Shown piece after piece: positions 1 through 6,362 of a DNA stretch of 9,579 bases. Made by a program: the position numbers and the translations under genes. The notes under the pieces are model-generated. The model saw only the letters and a program-made list of their open reading frames with translations, did no database searches and was not told the origin of the DNA. Source of the DNA: Prochlorococcus sp. scB243_496M6. GTDB taxonomy: Bacteria; Cyanobacteriota; Cyanobacteriia; PCC-6307; Cyanobiaceae. The stretch is from positions 1-9,579 of the forward strand of contig JFMF01000460.1 in assembly GCA_000635535.1 (NCBI GenBank), written 5' to 3'. The stretch's first letter is position 1, and each line of letters starts with the position of its first letter.

Positions 1-2
1 TT

Positions 3-356
3 TCTACAGCCTTATTTACAATCAATTTAGATAGGATTGCCTGGCAACCTTGCAACCCTGCTGTTGGCGGCCCGGCAAAAAGTCAGTTGGTACATGAAGT
101 TGATGCATTAGGTGGAATTATTGGCAAATTAGCTGATGAGACAGCTATACAAAAAAGGATATTAAATGCAAGTAGAGGTCCAGCTGTATGGGCATTAAGA
201 GCTCAGACAGATAAAAGAGAATACTCAAAGAAGATGATTGAAATACTACAAAATACAGATAATTTATCATTAAAAGAAGCAATGATTACTGAACTAGATA
301 TCGGAAAAACTGAAGAAATTGGATTGAACTCAAAAAAAATCGTAAAAAAAGAATAA
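3..356 (+). CDS. mnmG: MnmG (GidA) tRNA modification enzyme, N-terminal part; cut by window edge and frameshifted
   Basis: MnmG is the FAD-dependent partner of MnmE; together they install the carboxymethylaminomethyl (or aminomethyl) group at C5 of the wobble uridine U34 in certain tRNAs. The frame is open from position 3, so the true start and the N-terminal dinucleotide-binding segment lie before the window. Visible family sequence includes [20 protein letters not shown] followed by VHEVDALGG, the conserved block with the catalytic-region cysteine. The first in-window ATG-like start (GTG at 87) falls inside this block and is not the real start. The frame ends at a TAA (354-356) just after two A runs (332-339 and 344-350). 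The remaining MnmG sequence continues in the -1 frame, joining as [13 protein letters not shown]. Either this copy is broken or mis-sequenced, or ribosomes shift here. Family identity is very secure; intactness is not. Confidence 0.93.
   Translation, partial: STALFTINLDRIAWQPCNPAVGGPAKSQLVHEVDALGGIIGKLADETAIQKRILNASRGPAVWALRAQTDKREYSKKMIEILQNTDNLSLKEAMITELDIGKTEEIGLNSKKIVKKE
344..350 (+). other. A AAA AAA slippery heptamer at the mnmG frame break
   Basis: Seven consecutive A lie in the register X XXY YYZ: the last base of the Val codon GTA, then two AAA Lys codons, then GAA and the TAA stop. A -1 slip of tandem lysyl-tRNAs gives AGA ATA AAA GGT, exactly the MnmG frame used downstream. One extra A here, or in the A8 run at 332-339, would also restore the frame. 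I see no upstream Shine-Dalgarno-like stimulator and no GC-rich downstream hairpin, which weighs against a programmed site and favours an indel, a sequencing error, or polymerase slippage. Confidence 0.6.
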
Positions 357-361
357 AAGGT

Positions 362-1867
362 GTGAGGACTTTCTTTGGTAGTTATCATTCAGCAAGATCA
401 GTTATCATCACAGCTGGTACGTTCTTAGAAGGAAGAATATGGATAGGAAATAAATCAATGTCAGCTGGTAGATCGGGCGAACAAGCAGCAAAAGGTCTTA
501 CTAAAAATTTACACGAAATAGGTATCAAAACAGAACGTTTAAAAACAGGAACTCCAGCAAGAGTTGATAAAAGAAGTATCATTTTTGATGAATTAGATAT
601 TCAACCAAGTACTGCAGCAGATAAATATTTTTCGTTTGATCCAGATATCAAAAATAATATGCCCCAAGTTAGTTGTCATATTACAAGAACAACTACCAAA
701 ACACATCAACTAATTCGAGACAATTTACATTTAACTCCTATTTACGGCGGTTTTATTGATAGTAAGGGGCCAAGATATTGTCCATCGATTGAAGATAAAA
801 TCGTTAAATTTGCTGATAAAGAATCACATCAAATTTTCTTAGAACCAGAAGGAATTAATACCCCTGAAATATATGTTCAAGGATTCTCTACAGGTTTACC
901 TGAAAGTATTCAATTAGAACTTCTAAGAACCTTACCTGGATTAAATGCATGTAAAATGTTGCGACCAGCTTATGCTGTCGAGTATGACTATATACCGGCA
1001 ACACAACTCCAAACATCACTCGAAACGAAAGAAATTGAATATTTATTTAGCGCTGGACAAATTAATGGAACTACTGGTTATGAAGAAGCAGCAGCACAAG
1101 GATTAGTAGCCGGAGTCAATGCGACAAGAAAACTAAACAAAAAAGATCCAATAATCTTCACTAGAGAAAGCAGCTATATAGGAACAATGATCAATGATTT
1201 AATTACCAAAGATCTCAAAGAACCATACAGAGTTTTAACTAGTAGAAGTGAATATAGGTTAACTCTTAGAGGAGATAATGCGGATAGGAGATTAACACCA
1301 TTAGGTTATCAAATAGGGCTAATTAATGAGAAAAGATGGTCGGCCTATCAAGAAAAAATGAAACTTCTCGAGCAAGAGAAATTTAGATTAAATAACACTC
1401 GTTTAAAAAATACCGAGGAAATATCAAAAAAAATAGAATTAGAAACGGGATCAAAGATCAAAGGCTCAACAACTTTGAAGGAACTCTTAAAAAGACCAAA
1501 CTTTCATTATTCAGATCTAATTAAATATAATTTGACCGAAAAAAATCTATGCTCTTCAATACAGGAAGGAGTTGAAATAGATATTAAATACGAGGGTTAT
1601 CTTAAAAGACAAAAAAACAACATTGAACAAATAAATCGTCAAAGCTATAAATCTCTGCCTCTAGAAATAAATTATGAAAAGATAGATACATTATCTTTAG
1701 AAGCTAGAGAAAATTTGAATAAGATAAAGCCAAAAAATTTTGGTGATGCTTCAAAAATTCCTGGGGTTAGCAAGGCTGATTTAACTGCTTTACTTGTTTG
1801 GCTAAAAATAAGAGAGATAAAAAAAGATAAGGCAAATATTTTTGCTAAAAAAAAGTTATCATCTTAA
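362..1867 (+). CDS. mnmG: MnmG (GidA), C-terminal part after -1 frameshift
   Basis: This continues MnmG in the frame one base back. In-frame homology reaches upstream to about 350, so the GTG at 362 is only the first start-like codon after the shift and is probably not a true initiator. Numbered from that GTG, both classic GidA signatures are present: [15 protein letters not shown] at 136-150 and [16 protein letters not shown] at 232-247. Between and after them are [10 protein letters not shown] (60-69), HQIFLEPEG (156-164) and [18 protein letters not shown] (293-310). The C-terminal helical domain, known in the family for tRNA and MnmE contacts, ends with the conserved [14 protein letters not shown]. 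Together with the upstream piece it gives a nearly complete protein of the usual length of about 650 residues minus the missing N-terminus. Downstream, the frame stays open after the stop into the chorismate lyase. Confidence 0.93.
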   Translation: MRTFFGSYHSARSVIITAGTFLEGRIWIGNKSMSAGRSGEQAAKGLTKNLHEIGIKTERLKTGTPARVDKRSIIFDELDIQPSTAADKYFSFDPDIKNNMPQVSCHITRTTTKTHQLIRDNLHLTPIYGGFIDSKGPRYCPSIEDKIVKFADKESHQIFLEPEGINTPEIYVQGFSTGLPESIQLELLRTLPGLNACKMLRPAYAVEYDYIPATQLQTSLETKEIEYLFSAGQINGTTGYEEAAAQGLVAGVNATRKLNKKDPIIFTRESSYIGTMINDLITKDLKEPYRVLTSRSEYRLTLRGDNADRRLTPLGYQIGLINEKRWSAYQEKMKLLEQEKFRLNNTRLKNTEEISKKIELETGSKIKGSTTLKELLKRPNFHYSDLIKYNLTEKNLCSSIQEGVEIDIKYEGYLKRQKNNIEQINRQSYKSLPLEINYEKIDTLSLEARENLNKIKPKNFGDASKIPGVSKADLTALLVWLKIREIKKDKANIFAKKKLSS

Positions 1868-1948
1868 AAGCACTCCGTCAGAGCACTGAATAATACACTT
1901 TTTAACTCTCCAAAAATTTTATGGGAAGAAAAAGCCTCTAATTTTTTA

Positions 1949-2491
1949 GTGAAGAATTCACTACCAAAAATATCTGGCCCATGGAAATTAATGCTGCTTG
2001 GGGATGGAAGTCCAACTAGACATCTGCAGCTTTTAACTAATCAAGAGACAAAAATTAAATTAATTTCAATGCAATTAGATCCTCTATCCACTAAAGAAGG
2101 CCCTAAAGAATTGAATCAGTTAAATGGACCTTTAATTAGAAGACAGGTATGGATCAAAAGCAATAATAAAAATCTAGCCTGGGCAGAAAGTTGGTGGAAT
2201 GCAGATCAAGTGAATGAAAATTTAAAAGCCAAAGAAGAGCCAATTTGGAAGAATTTGACGCAAGACAGATCAGAATTATTTAGAGAAGTTGATCGTATTT
2301 CACTTGTCAATGCAAAATGGTTAGAAGATCAATTTTGCTTTAAAGGTCCATTCTGGTCAAGAAATTACAGATTTTTTCGAGACAAAAAACCCTTAACAAT
2401 TATAAGGGAGGTTTTCAATCCAAATTTAGAAACTTTACTGGGTTATTCAGGAATTAAAGAATTTACCAAACTATACTCTTCTTCTTCTTGA
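1949..2491 (+). CDS. Ycf21-type chorismate pyruvate-lyase (plastoquinone precursor synthesis)
   Basis: This is a cyanobacterial Ycf21/DUF98 chorismate lyase, which removes pyruvate from chorismate to give 4-hydroxybenzoate, the head-group precursor of plastoquinone. The family role is established in Synechocystis; here it is inferred from motifs: LLGDGSPTRHLQLLT (16-30), the arginine-containing RRQVWI (64-69), LAWAESWWN (76-84), and the C-terminal IIREVFNP (151-158), whose Glu resembles the catalytic-site Glu of UbiC. The start used is GTG at 1949, with no good ribosome-binding site close by. The frame is open all the way back to the mnmG stop, and the 27 upstream codons look coding (for example PKILWEEKASNFL), so the protein may begin earlier. 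No ATG, GTG or TTG exists in frame there; CTG at 1886 is the only near-start besides ATT at 1916. It lies 81 bases after mnmG, probably in one transcript. Its last 21 bases overlap the convergent gene. Confidence 0.82.
   Translation: MKNSLPKISGPWKLMLLGDGSPTRHLQLLTNQETKIKLISMQLDPLSTKEGPKELNQLNGPLIRRQVWIKSNNKNLAWAESWWNADQVNENLKAKEEPIWKNLTQDRSELFREVDRISLVNAKWLEDQFCFKGPFWSRNYRFFRDKKPLTIIREVFNPNLETLLGYSGIKEFTKLYSSSS
2471..2491. repeat. Codon-aligned antisense overlap with (TCT)4 triplet repeat
   Basis: The two convergent genes share these 21 bases with identical codon boundaries. Read on + they give Leu-Tyr-Ser-Ser-Ser-Ser-stop; read on - they give Ser-Arg-Arg-Arg-Arg-Val-stop, because TCT (Ser) is AGA (Arg) on the other strand. 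The core is four perfect TCT triplets at 2477-2488. A one-unit expansion or contraction would add or remove one Ser and one Arg at the same time without breaking either frame. Confidence 0.9.
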
Positions 2492-3034
2492 TCTGGGAAG
2501 ATTTCTTGATTTTGATTGAACTTGTTGGATTGATTGATCTCTCGAAGTATTATTCTCTTTTTCTGAAGCTCTTTGCCATCTTTCAACTTTGAAATCCATT
2601 TCATCTGGCCAATCTTCATCCTTACTCTCTTTCACATAGGGTAATTTTTTTTGCTCAGTTGTCTGTAAATTTTTTGGTTGCCTTAAAGATATTGCTTCTA
2701 AAGGTCTTTTTGAATACTTTGTAGTAGATTCATAAGAATTTGATTCTCTGGAAAATGTCTTAATATCGCTTTGATCATCATAAAAATTCTCATCATTCCA
2801 ATCATCATTTTCTTCATCAAAAAATAAATCCACTTTTTCAGATACCCATCTTCCTACTTTTTTAACACTCTTACTTGTTATTCCTTGAAAATCTGAGTTC
2901 CTTCTTTTACCTGGCCTAGCACCAGATACTCCATCAACGAATTGTCTTCCAGTTTCAAAAATTTTATCAACTTGTTTATCAACAATATCTCTATCAAAAC
3001 TATTTCTAAGATTTCTAATTCTCCTTGAATCCAT
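2471..3034 (-). CDS. Unrecognised charged low-complexity protein, 187 residues
   Basis: I do not recognise a family with an assigned function. The charge is segregated: a basic N-terminal region (1-65) contains DSRRIRNLRNSFDRD and GVSGARPGKRR; an acidic stretch follows (73-90, EENDDWNDENFYDDQSD); then a mixed polar region with DEDWPDEMDFKVERWQR (139-155); and a Ser/Arg tail ending SRRRRV. There is no signal peptide or membrane segment, so it is probably cytosolic and largely disordered after residue 70. A nucleic-acid or ribonucleoprotein contact would fit the Arg-rich ends but is only a guess. Translation from the ATG at 3034 gives one uninterrupted frame on the leading side of a same-strand gene 84 bases upstream. 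An AATATA on the + strand at 3054-3059 (TATATT read on the minus strand) could be its -10 box. Confidence 0.8.
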   Translation of the reverse strand: MDSRRIRNLRNSFDRDIVDKQVDKIFETGRQFVDGVSGARPGKRRNSDFQGITSKSVKKVGRWVSEKVDLFFDEENDDWNDENFYDDQSDIKTFSRESNSYESTTKYSKRPLEAISLRQPKNLQTTEQKKLPYVKESKDEDWPDEMDFKVERWQRASEKENNTSRDQSIQQVQSKSRNLPRSRRRRV

Positions 3035-3118
3035 AAATTATTGTTCTTTTTAAAATATAAATTACATTAAAAAAATAAATAATTCCAAAGATAGAAACAA
3101 AAACACATCTAATTATTT

Positions 3119-3646
3119 CTAATCAAACAAAATTAAACACTTTTTATTCCATGATCCATTGAAGAAATTTACACAACATTTTTTACAGGCTATATTCTTT
3201 ATTCTTTTTCTGTAGAAAAATTTCTCACCACAATTTTGACAAGTTCCTATATATTTTAATTCTCTCCTTTCAATAGGAAATGAGTGCCTTACAGAAATTT
3301 GAAAATTCTTCTCTTTCTCATTAATTTCATTCATCTTTTCTAAGAAATTTGGACCATGTATCTCATTTTTTTTTAATATCCTATCTACCCATGCATGAAT
3401 CATTTCATGACATAAAGTACTGTTTATTTCACTATTAGATAATTTACTCAAAATAGGTTTCGATAAGATAATTTCAGAATCTACAAGACCATTAATTCTT
3501 TTTCTTTTATAAAAACCAGCAGTAGTTTTTAATCTATTATCACTCCATCTAACTTTTACTAATGGTTGATTATTAACCGCTAGAGAATTTTCAAAATATT
3601 GGCTATTAAATTTATGAAATAAAGGTAAAAGAGGAATTACAGGCAT
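3119..3646 (-). CDS. SprT-like zinc metalloprotease with C-terminal zinc ribbon
   Basis: This protein has a SprT-type metallopeptidase fold. The zinc-binding motif is HEMIH at 80-84 (ligands His80 and His84, catalytic Glu81), with a probable third ligand His97 in EIHGPNF, the usual SprT spacing. Before it lies the family-like segment TTAGFYKRKR...SEIILSKPI (41-65). The C-terminus carries a zinc ribbon: CQNC at 136-139 and CKKC at 154-157, with an extra Cys at 158. There is no signal peptide, so it is cytosolic. Eukaryotic relatives (SPRTN/Wss1) degrade DNA-protein crosslinks; the role of bacterial members is poorly defined, so substrate assignment would be inference. The ATG at 3646 gives the full N-terminal domain. 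It diverges from the NTF2-like gene across an 85-base spacer and could be co-transcribed with the 187-residue gene downstream, 84 bases away. Confidence 0.88.
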   Translation of the reverse strand: MPVIPLLPLFHKFNSQYFENSLAVNNQPLVKVRWSDNRLKTTAGFYKRKRINGLVDSEIILSKPILSKLSNSEINSTLCHEMIHAWVDRILKKNEIHGPNFLEKMNEINEKEKNFQISVRHSFPIERRELKYIGTCQNCGEKFFYRKRIKNIACKKCCVNFFNGSWNKKCLILFD

Positions 3647-3661
3647 TATGGATTAAAATTA

Positions 3662-3689
3662 GTATTATTTTGACAAAAAAAGCCATCAA
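3662..3689 (-). promoter_or_regulatory. Candidate sigma70-type promoter for the SprT-like gene
   Basis: Read on the minus strand, TTGATG (3689-3684) and TAATAC (3667-3662) are separated by 16 bases, a near-consensus -35/-10 pair. The start site would fall near 3655, leaving a leader of only about nine bases before the ATG at 3646. AT-rich sequence produces such matches by chance, so this is a weak call. Confidence 0.35.
3670..3675 (+). promoter_or_regulatory. Candidate -35 box (TTGACA) for the NTF2-like/ligase pair
   Basis: A perfect TTGACA lies in the divergent spacer. At the standard 17-base spacing the -10 position reads only CGATTT, a poor match; better -10-like sequences (TAAAGT, TAATAA at 3706-3716) are too far for a classic pair but could act alone. 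It overlaps the candidate promoter of the opposite gene, so the two could compete. Confidence 0.25.
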
Positions 3690-3731
3690 AAACGATTTCT
3701 TTTCTTAAAGTAATAAAAAACTTAAATCAAC

Positions 3732-4151
3732 ATGGATGCAACACTAGTTAAAGATATCGGAATTAAAGCATTATTAGTAGGCGGAGCTGTACTAGTTTCT
3801 TTTTGGACTTTTAATGCAGTCAAATTAGTTATAAGCGCCAGAGGAATTAATCCATTAGTGAGAAAGTTTTTTGATCAAATAGCTGCTGGCAGAATTGATG
3901 CAGCGTATGGTTTAACTACAAAAACTTATAAAACTCATGTGAAGCGCCAAGACTTTCTTAAATTTTTAGCTAGTTTAAACCTCAATAAATACAGAAATTT
4001 AAAATCAGGAAGACCTAGAGTCCAAGAAGATCAAATCATAATAACTTTGAATTTAAAATCAGAAGATAAACAAGATGAGCTCCCATTAGATTTTACTTTC
4101 GCAAAATCTGACAATGATTGGAAAATAGACAGAATAGCAAAAGTGAATTAA
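3732..4151 (+). CDS. Membrane-anchored NTF2-like protein of unknown function
   Basis: A short N-terminal stretch is followed by one hydrophobic helix (about 10-34, IKALLVGGAVLVSFWTFNAV), then a soluble domain of about 100 residues. The domain begins FFDQIAAGRIDAAYGLTTKT and ends NDWKIDRIAKV. This pattern, an early helix with an A-x-x-L/T motif and a final strand ending in W-K-I-D, is typical of the NTF2-like DUF4864/DUF4878 group; assignment is by pattern only. The helix probably works as an uncleaved anchor with the domain outside the cytoplasmic membrane, since there is no clear signal-peptidase site. The ATG is the first start after the divergent spacer. The DNA ligase gene begins nine bases after its stop, so the two are likely co-transcribed, although a membrane protein and a ligase share no obvious function. 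Confidence 0.82.
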   Translation: MDATLVKDIGIKALLVGGAVLVSFWTFNAVKLVISARGINPLVRKFFDQIAAGRIDAAYGLTTKTYKTHVKRQDFLKFLASLNLNKYRNLKSGRPRVQEDQIIITLNLKSEDKQDELPLDFTFAKSDNDWKIDRIAKVN

Positions 4152-4160
4152 TAATTTCTT

Positions 4161-5489
4161 GTGAGGCAAAAAGAATTGTTTAAAGAAAGGATAATACATC
4201 AACTAGAATTACACCCAAGTAGATTAGATAAAGAGAAAATCATCTCAGAAGCAATGGAAGATGGTTTAGATGATTTTTTTGAGGGCATCCGTATGGCACT
4301 TGATCCATTGGTAACTTTTGGTGTAAAAATTGTTCCTGAAAAAGAGAATGAAAAAAGTCAAAATTTTTTATGGAAAGATTTTAGGGAATTAGCAAATAAG
4401 CTTATTCAAAGAGAGCTTACTGGTCACGCTGCTCGCGATGCAATTATTAAAGCTATGGAATCTGCCACAAAAGAAGAGTGGAATGGATTTTATAGACGAG
4501 TTTTAATTAAAGATCTTAGATGTGGTGTATCTGAAAAAACAATCAACAAGATAGCCAAGAAATTTCCCAAATATGCGATTCCTATTTTTTCTTGTCCCTT
4601 AGCTCATGACAGTGCGAATCATGAAAAAAAAATGATAGGAAAAAAGCAAATTGAAATCAAATTAGATGGTGTGCGCGTCTTAACTATTATTAGAAAAAAT
4701 AAAGTAGAAATGTTTTCTCGTAATGGGAAACAATTCCATAATTTTGGTCATATTATCTCAGAAATAGAAAACGTCTTAAAAGAAGATCCTGCACCTCATG
4801 ACTTAGTCCTAGATGGTGAAGTAATGAGCGCTAACTTTCAGGATTTAATGAAACAGGTTCATAGAAAAGATGGCAAACAAACAAAAGACGCAGTTCTACA
4901 TCTATTTGACATATGTCCCCTTGAAGACTTCCAAAAAGGGCGATGGAACACTAGTCAAACAGCAAGAAGTTTATTAGTAAAAGAATGGGTAGCAAAACAT
5001 TCTTTACTTCTTAGACATATAAAAACTCTTGACTGGGAAAATGTAGACCTCGACACCAATGAGGGACAGAAAAGATTTGTAGAGCTGAATAAATCTGCTG
5101 TGGAGGGTGGATATGAAGGAGTAATGATTAAAGATCCTGATGCAATGTATGAATGTAAAAGAACACACAGTTGGTTAAAAGCAAAACCTTTCATTGAAGT
5201 CACTTTAAAGGTTGTATCTGTTGAGGAGGGCACAGGTCGCAATAAAGGTAGACTAGGAGCTGTACTAGTAGAAGGTGAAGATGATGGGCATGAATACAGT
5301 CTTAGTTGTGGAAGCGGATTTAGTGATATCCAACGTGAAGAATATTGGTCAAAACGGAATCAACTGATAGGTCAACTTGTAGAAATCAGAGCTGATGCAA
5401 AAACCAAGTCAAAGGATGCAGTGGCTTTTAGTCTGAGGTTTCCTAGATTCAAATGCTTTAGAGGATTTAAAGCTGGAGAAAAAGTTTAA
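4161..5489 (+). CDS. ATP-dependent DNA ligase, T4/T7-phage-like
   Basis: This enzyme seals 5'-phosphate/3'-OH nicks in DNA through an enzyme-AMP intermediate. All nucleotidyltransferase motifs are visible: motif I KLDG at 167-170 (Lys167 is the AMP-accepting residue), SRNG at 186-189 holding the motif Ib Arg, motif III VLDGEV (216-221), FDI (249-251), motif IV EGVMIK (319-324) and motif V WLKAKP (338-343). A helical N-terminal region (about 1-135), containing YRRVLIKDLRCG (111-122), resembles the DNA-binding domain of T4 gp30 (RRVMMRDLECG). The C-terminal OB-fold (about 343-442) contains SCGSGFSD, also T4-like. The length of 442 residues is close to that group and lacks a Lhr-linked or LigD-type arrangement. 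The start is GTG at 4161 without a clear ribosome-binding site, but the N-terminal domain needs it; the next ATG, at codon 32, would trim the first helices. Bacterial replication normally uses NAD-dependent LigA, so this is an accessory repair ligase, plausibly phage-derived (inference). Confidence 0.93.
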   Translation: MRQKELFKERIIHQLELHPSRLDKEKIISEAMEDGLDDFFEGIRMALDPLVTFGVKIVPEKENEKSQNFLWKDFRELANKLIQRELTGHAARDAIIKAMESATKEEWNGFYRRVLIKDLRCGVSEKTINKIAKKFPKYAIPIFSCPLAHDSANHEKKMIGKKQIEIKLDGVRVLTIIRKNKVEMFSRNGKQFHNFGHIISEIENVLKEDPAPHDLVLDGEVMSANFQDLMKQVHRKDGKQTKDAVLHLFDICPLEDFQKGRWNTSQTARSLLVKEWVAKHSLLLRHIKTLDWENVDLDTNEGQKRFVELNKSAVEGGYEGVMIKDPDAMYECKRTHSWLKAKPFIEVTLKVVSVEEGTGRNKGRLGAVLVEGEDDGHEYSLSCGSGFSDIQREEYWSKRNQLIGQLVEIRADAKTKSKDAVAFSLRFPRFKCFRGFKAGEKV

Positions 5490-5564
5490 ATTTTAAAAAA
5501 TAGTATTCCACAAAGTAGTCTATGAAAAATATGGTTTTTAAGTAAAAAAACTAAAAATCTAGGC

Positions 5565-5570
5565 TATAAA
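5565..5570 (+). promoter_or_regulatory. Candidate -10 box (TATAAA) before the 50-codon ORF
   Basis: TATAAA (TATAAAAT with the next bases) matches the -10 consensus at five of six positions and sits 36 bases before the ATG at 5607. That predicts a leader of roughly 25-30 bases containing the AGAGAG ribosome-binding-like sequence. No TTGACA-like -35 is present at 16-18 bases upstream, so this rests on the -10 alone. Confidence 0.35.
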
Positions 5571-5606
5571 ATGTAAGAATAATCATCAGGACTTTTAGAG
5601 AGACTT

Positions 5607-5759
5607 ATGACAAAGAAAACAGTTTTCAACTTCATAAAAACACCTTGTGGACAAGCAAAATATATCGAATTAGAAGCCAACAAAACTCTACTAGGTAAAT
5701 TTAGGCTTTTGTGGTTTATCTTAATTGCATCTATTAGAGATTGGAATATTAAAGAGTAA
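5607..5759 (+). CDS. Small unrecognised protein, 50 residues
   Basis: An ATG ORF of 50 codons lies in the 274-base space between the ligase and the convergent TVP38 gene. Supporting signs are an AGAGAG sequence (5597-5602) five bases before the ATG, a TATAAA box upstream, and an end (TAA 5757-5759) only four bases from the end of the opposing gene. The peptide begins MTKKTVFNFIKTPCGQAKYI, continues with a charged ELEANKTLLGKF, then a short hydrophobic patch LLWFILIAS (34-42) too short for a confident membrane span, and ends IRDWNIKE. It has a single Cys at residue 14. I do not recognise a family. It could be a real small protein of the kind common in picocyanobacteria, or a chance frame. Confidence 0.55.
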   Translation: MTKKTVFNFIKTPCGQAKYIELEANKTLLGKFRLLWFILIASIRDWNIKE

Positions 5760-5763
5760 ATTC

Positions 5764-6360
5764 TTAGGATTTTTCAAAATATTCCCTGGAATATTTAGCT
5801 GAGAAATATATAACTAAAAAAGTTGAAATAATTCCAACAATAGTCATATATAAATTATTTGGTGATTGGACATTTTTTAGCTCCTGGATATTTTTTGCCA
5901 AACTACCTATCGAGCAATATAGAAAAGTTCCTGGAATTATTCCAAAAAGACCAATAGCGAAATCTCGAAATTTAACATTATTCAAACCATAAAAATAATT
6001 AAGAATACTGAAGGGAAATATCGGAGATAATCTTGCTAAAAAAATTAATTTAAGTCCGCCTTTTTCTACTACTTTTTCCATAACACTTAATTTTGGATAA
6101 CGACTAAAAAGATTTTTTAGCTTTTTTGCAAAAAAACTTTTTGATACAAAAAAAGCAACTGATGCTCCTAAGGAAGCGGAGAAAAAAACGATAATTGATC
6201 CTAAATATGAGCCATATAAAAAACCTGATAATAAAGATAACCAAGAAGCTGGGAGTATTAATAAAACAATTAAAATATAAATGCAAACAAAAGAAAATAT
6301 CCCAATTCCAGTATTAAAAAAAAAAGACAAATTATAAATATTTTCAAGGAATATATTCAT
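5764..6360 (-). CDS. TVP38/TMEM64 (DedA-like VTT domain) membrane protein
   Basis: This is a 198-residue integral membrane protein of the VTT/SNARE-associated family. After a hydrophobic segment (about 18-36) come the family hallmarks: glycine-rich SGFLYGSYLGSIIVFFSASL (45-64) followed by GA, then LARLSPIFPFSILNYFYG (108-125) with the conserved Arg and Pro pair of the re-entrant loop, then IGLFGIIPGTFLYCSIGSLA (136-155) and a final helix (about 171-187). Members act in the cytoplasmic membrane; some relatives are lipid scramblases or undecaprenyl-phosphate flippases, so lipid transport is a fair but untested guess. The ATG is two bases after the valS stop on the same strand, so it is almost certainly translated from the valS transcript. 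Its 3' end is four bases from the end of the small ORF on the other strand. Confidence 0.88.
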   Translation of the reverse strand: MNIFLENIYNLSFFFNTGIGIFSFVCIYILIVLLILPASWLSLLSGFLYGSYLGSIIVFFSASLGASVAFFVSKSFFAKKLKNLFSRYPKLSVMEKVVEKGGLKLIFLARLSPIFPFSILNYFYGLNNVKFRDFAIGLFGIIPGTFLYCSIGSLAKNIQELKNVQSPNNLYMTIVGIISTFLVIYFSAKYSREYFEKS

Positions 6361-6362
6361 TC

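Noticed and set aside
385..582. Minus-strand open frame of 65 codons (and another at 203-388)
   Set aside because: Both are antisense to conserved MnmG sequence and have no ribosome-binding site or recognisable product.
1868..1895. Repeated GCACT units and a CTC...GAG pairing after the mnmG stop, considered as a terminator
   Set aside because: The two AGCACT copies are direct, not inverted, and the only pairing is three bases with no U-run, so there is no credible terminator.
4955..5242. Minus-strand open frame of 95 codons
   Set aside because: Antisense to the middle of the DNA ligase, whose frame is supported by motifs on both sides; no independent signals.
5490..5606. A/T-rich GTTTTT...AAAAAC pairing after the ligase, considered as a terminator
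   Set aside because: The stem contains almost only A-T pairs and would be unstable; no following U-run stands out from the background composition.
6104..6286. Minus-strand 60-codon frame inside the TVP38-type gene
   Set aside because: Out-of-frame shadow of a hydrophobic, T-rich gene; Phe/Ile-rich composition is explained by the base bias.
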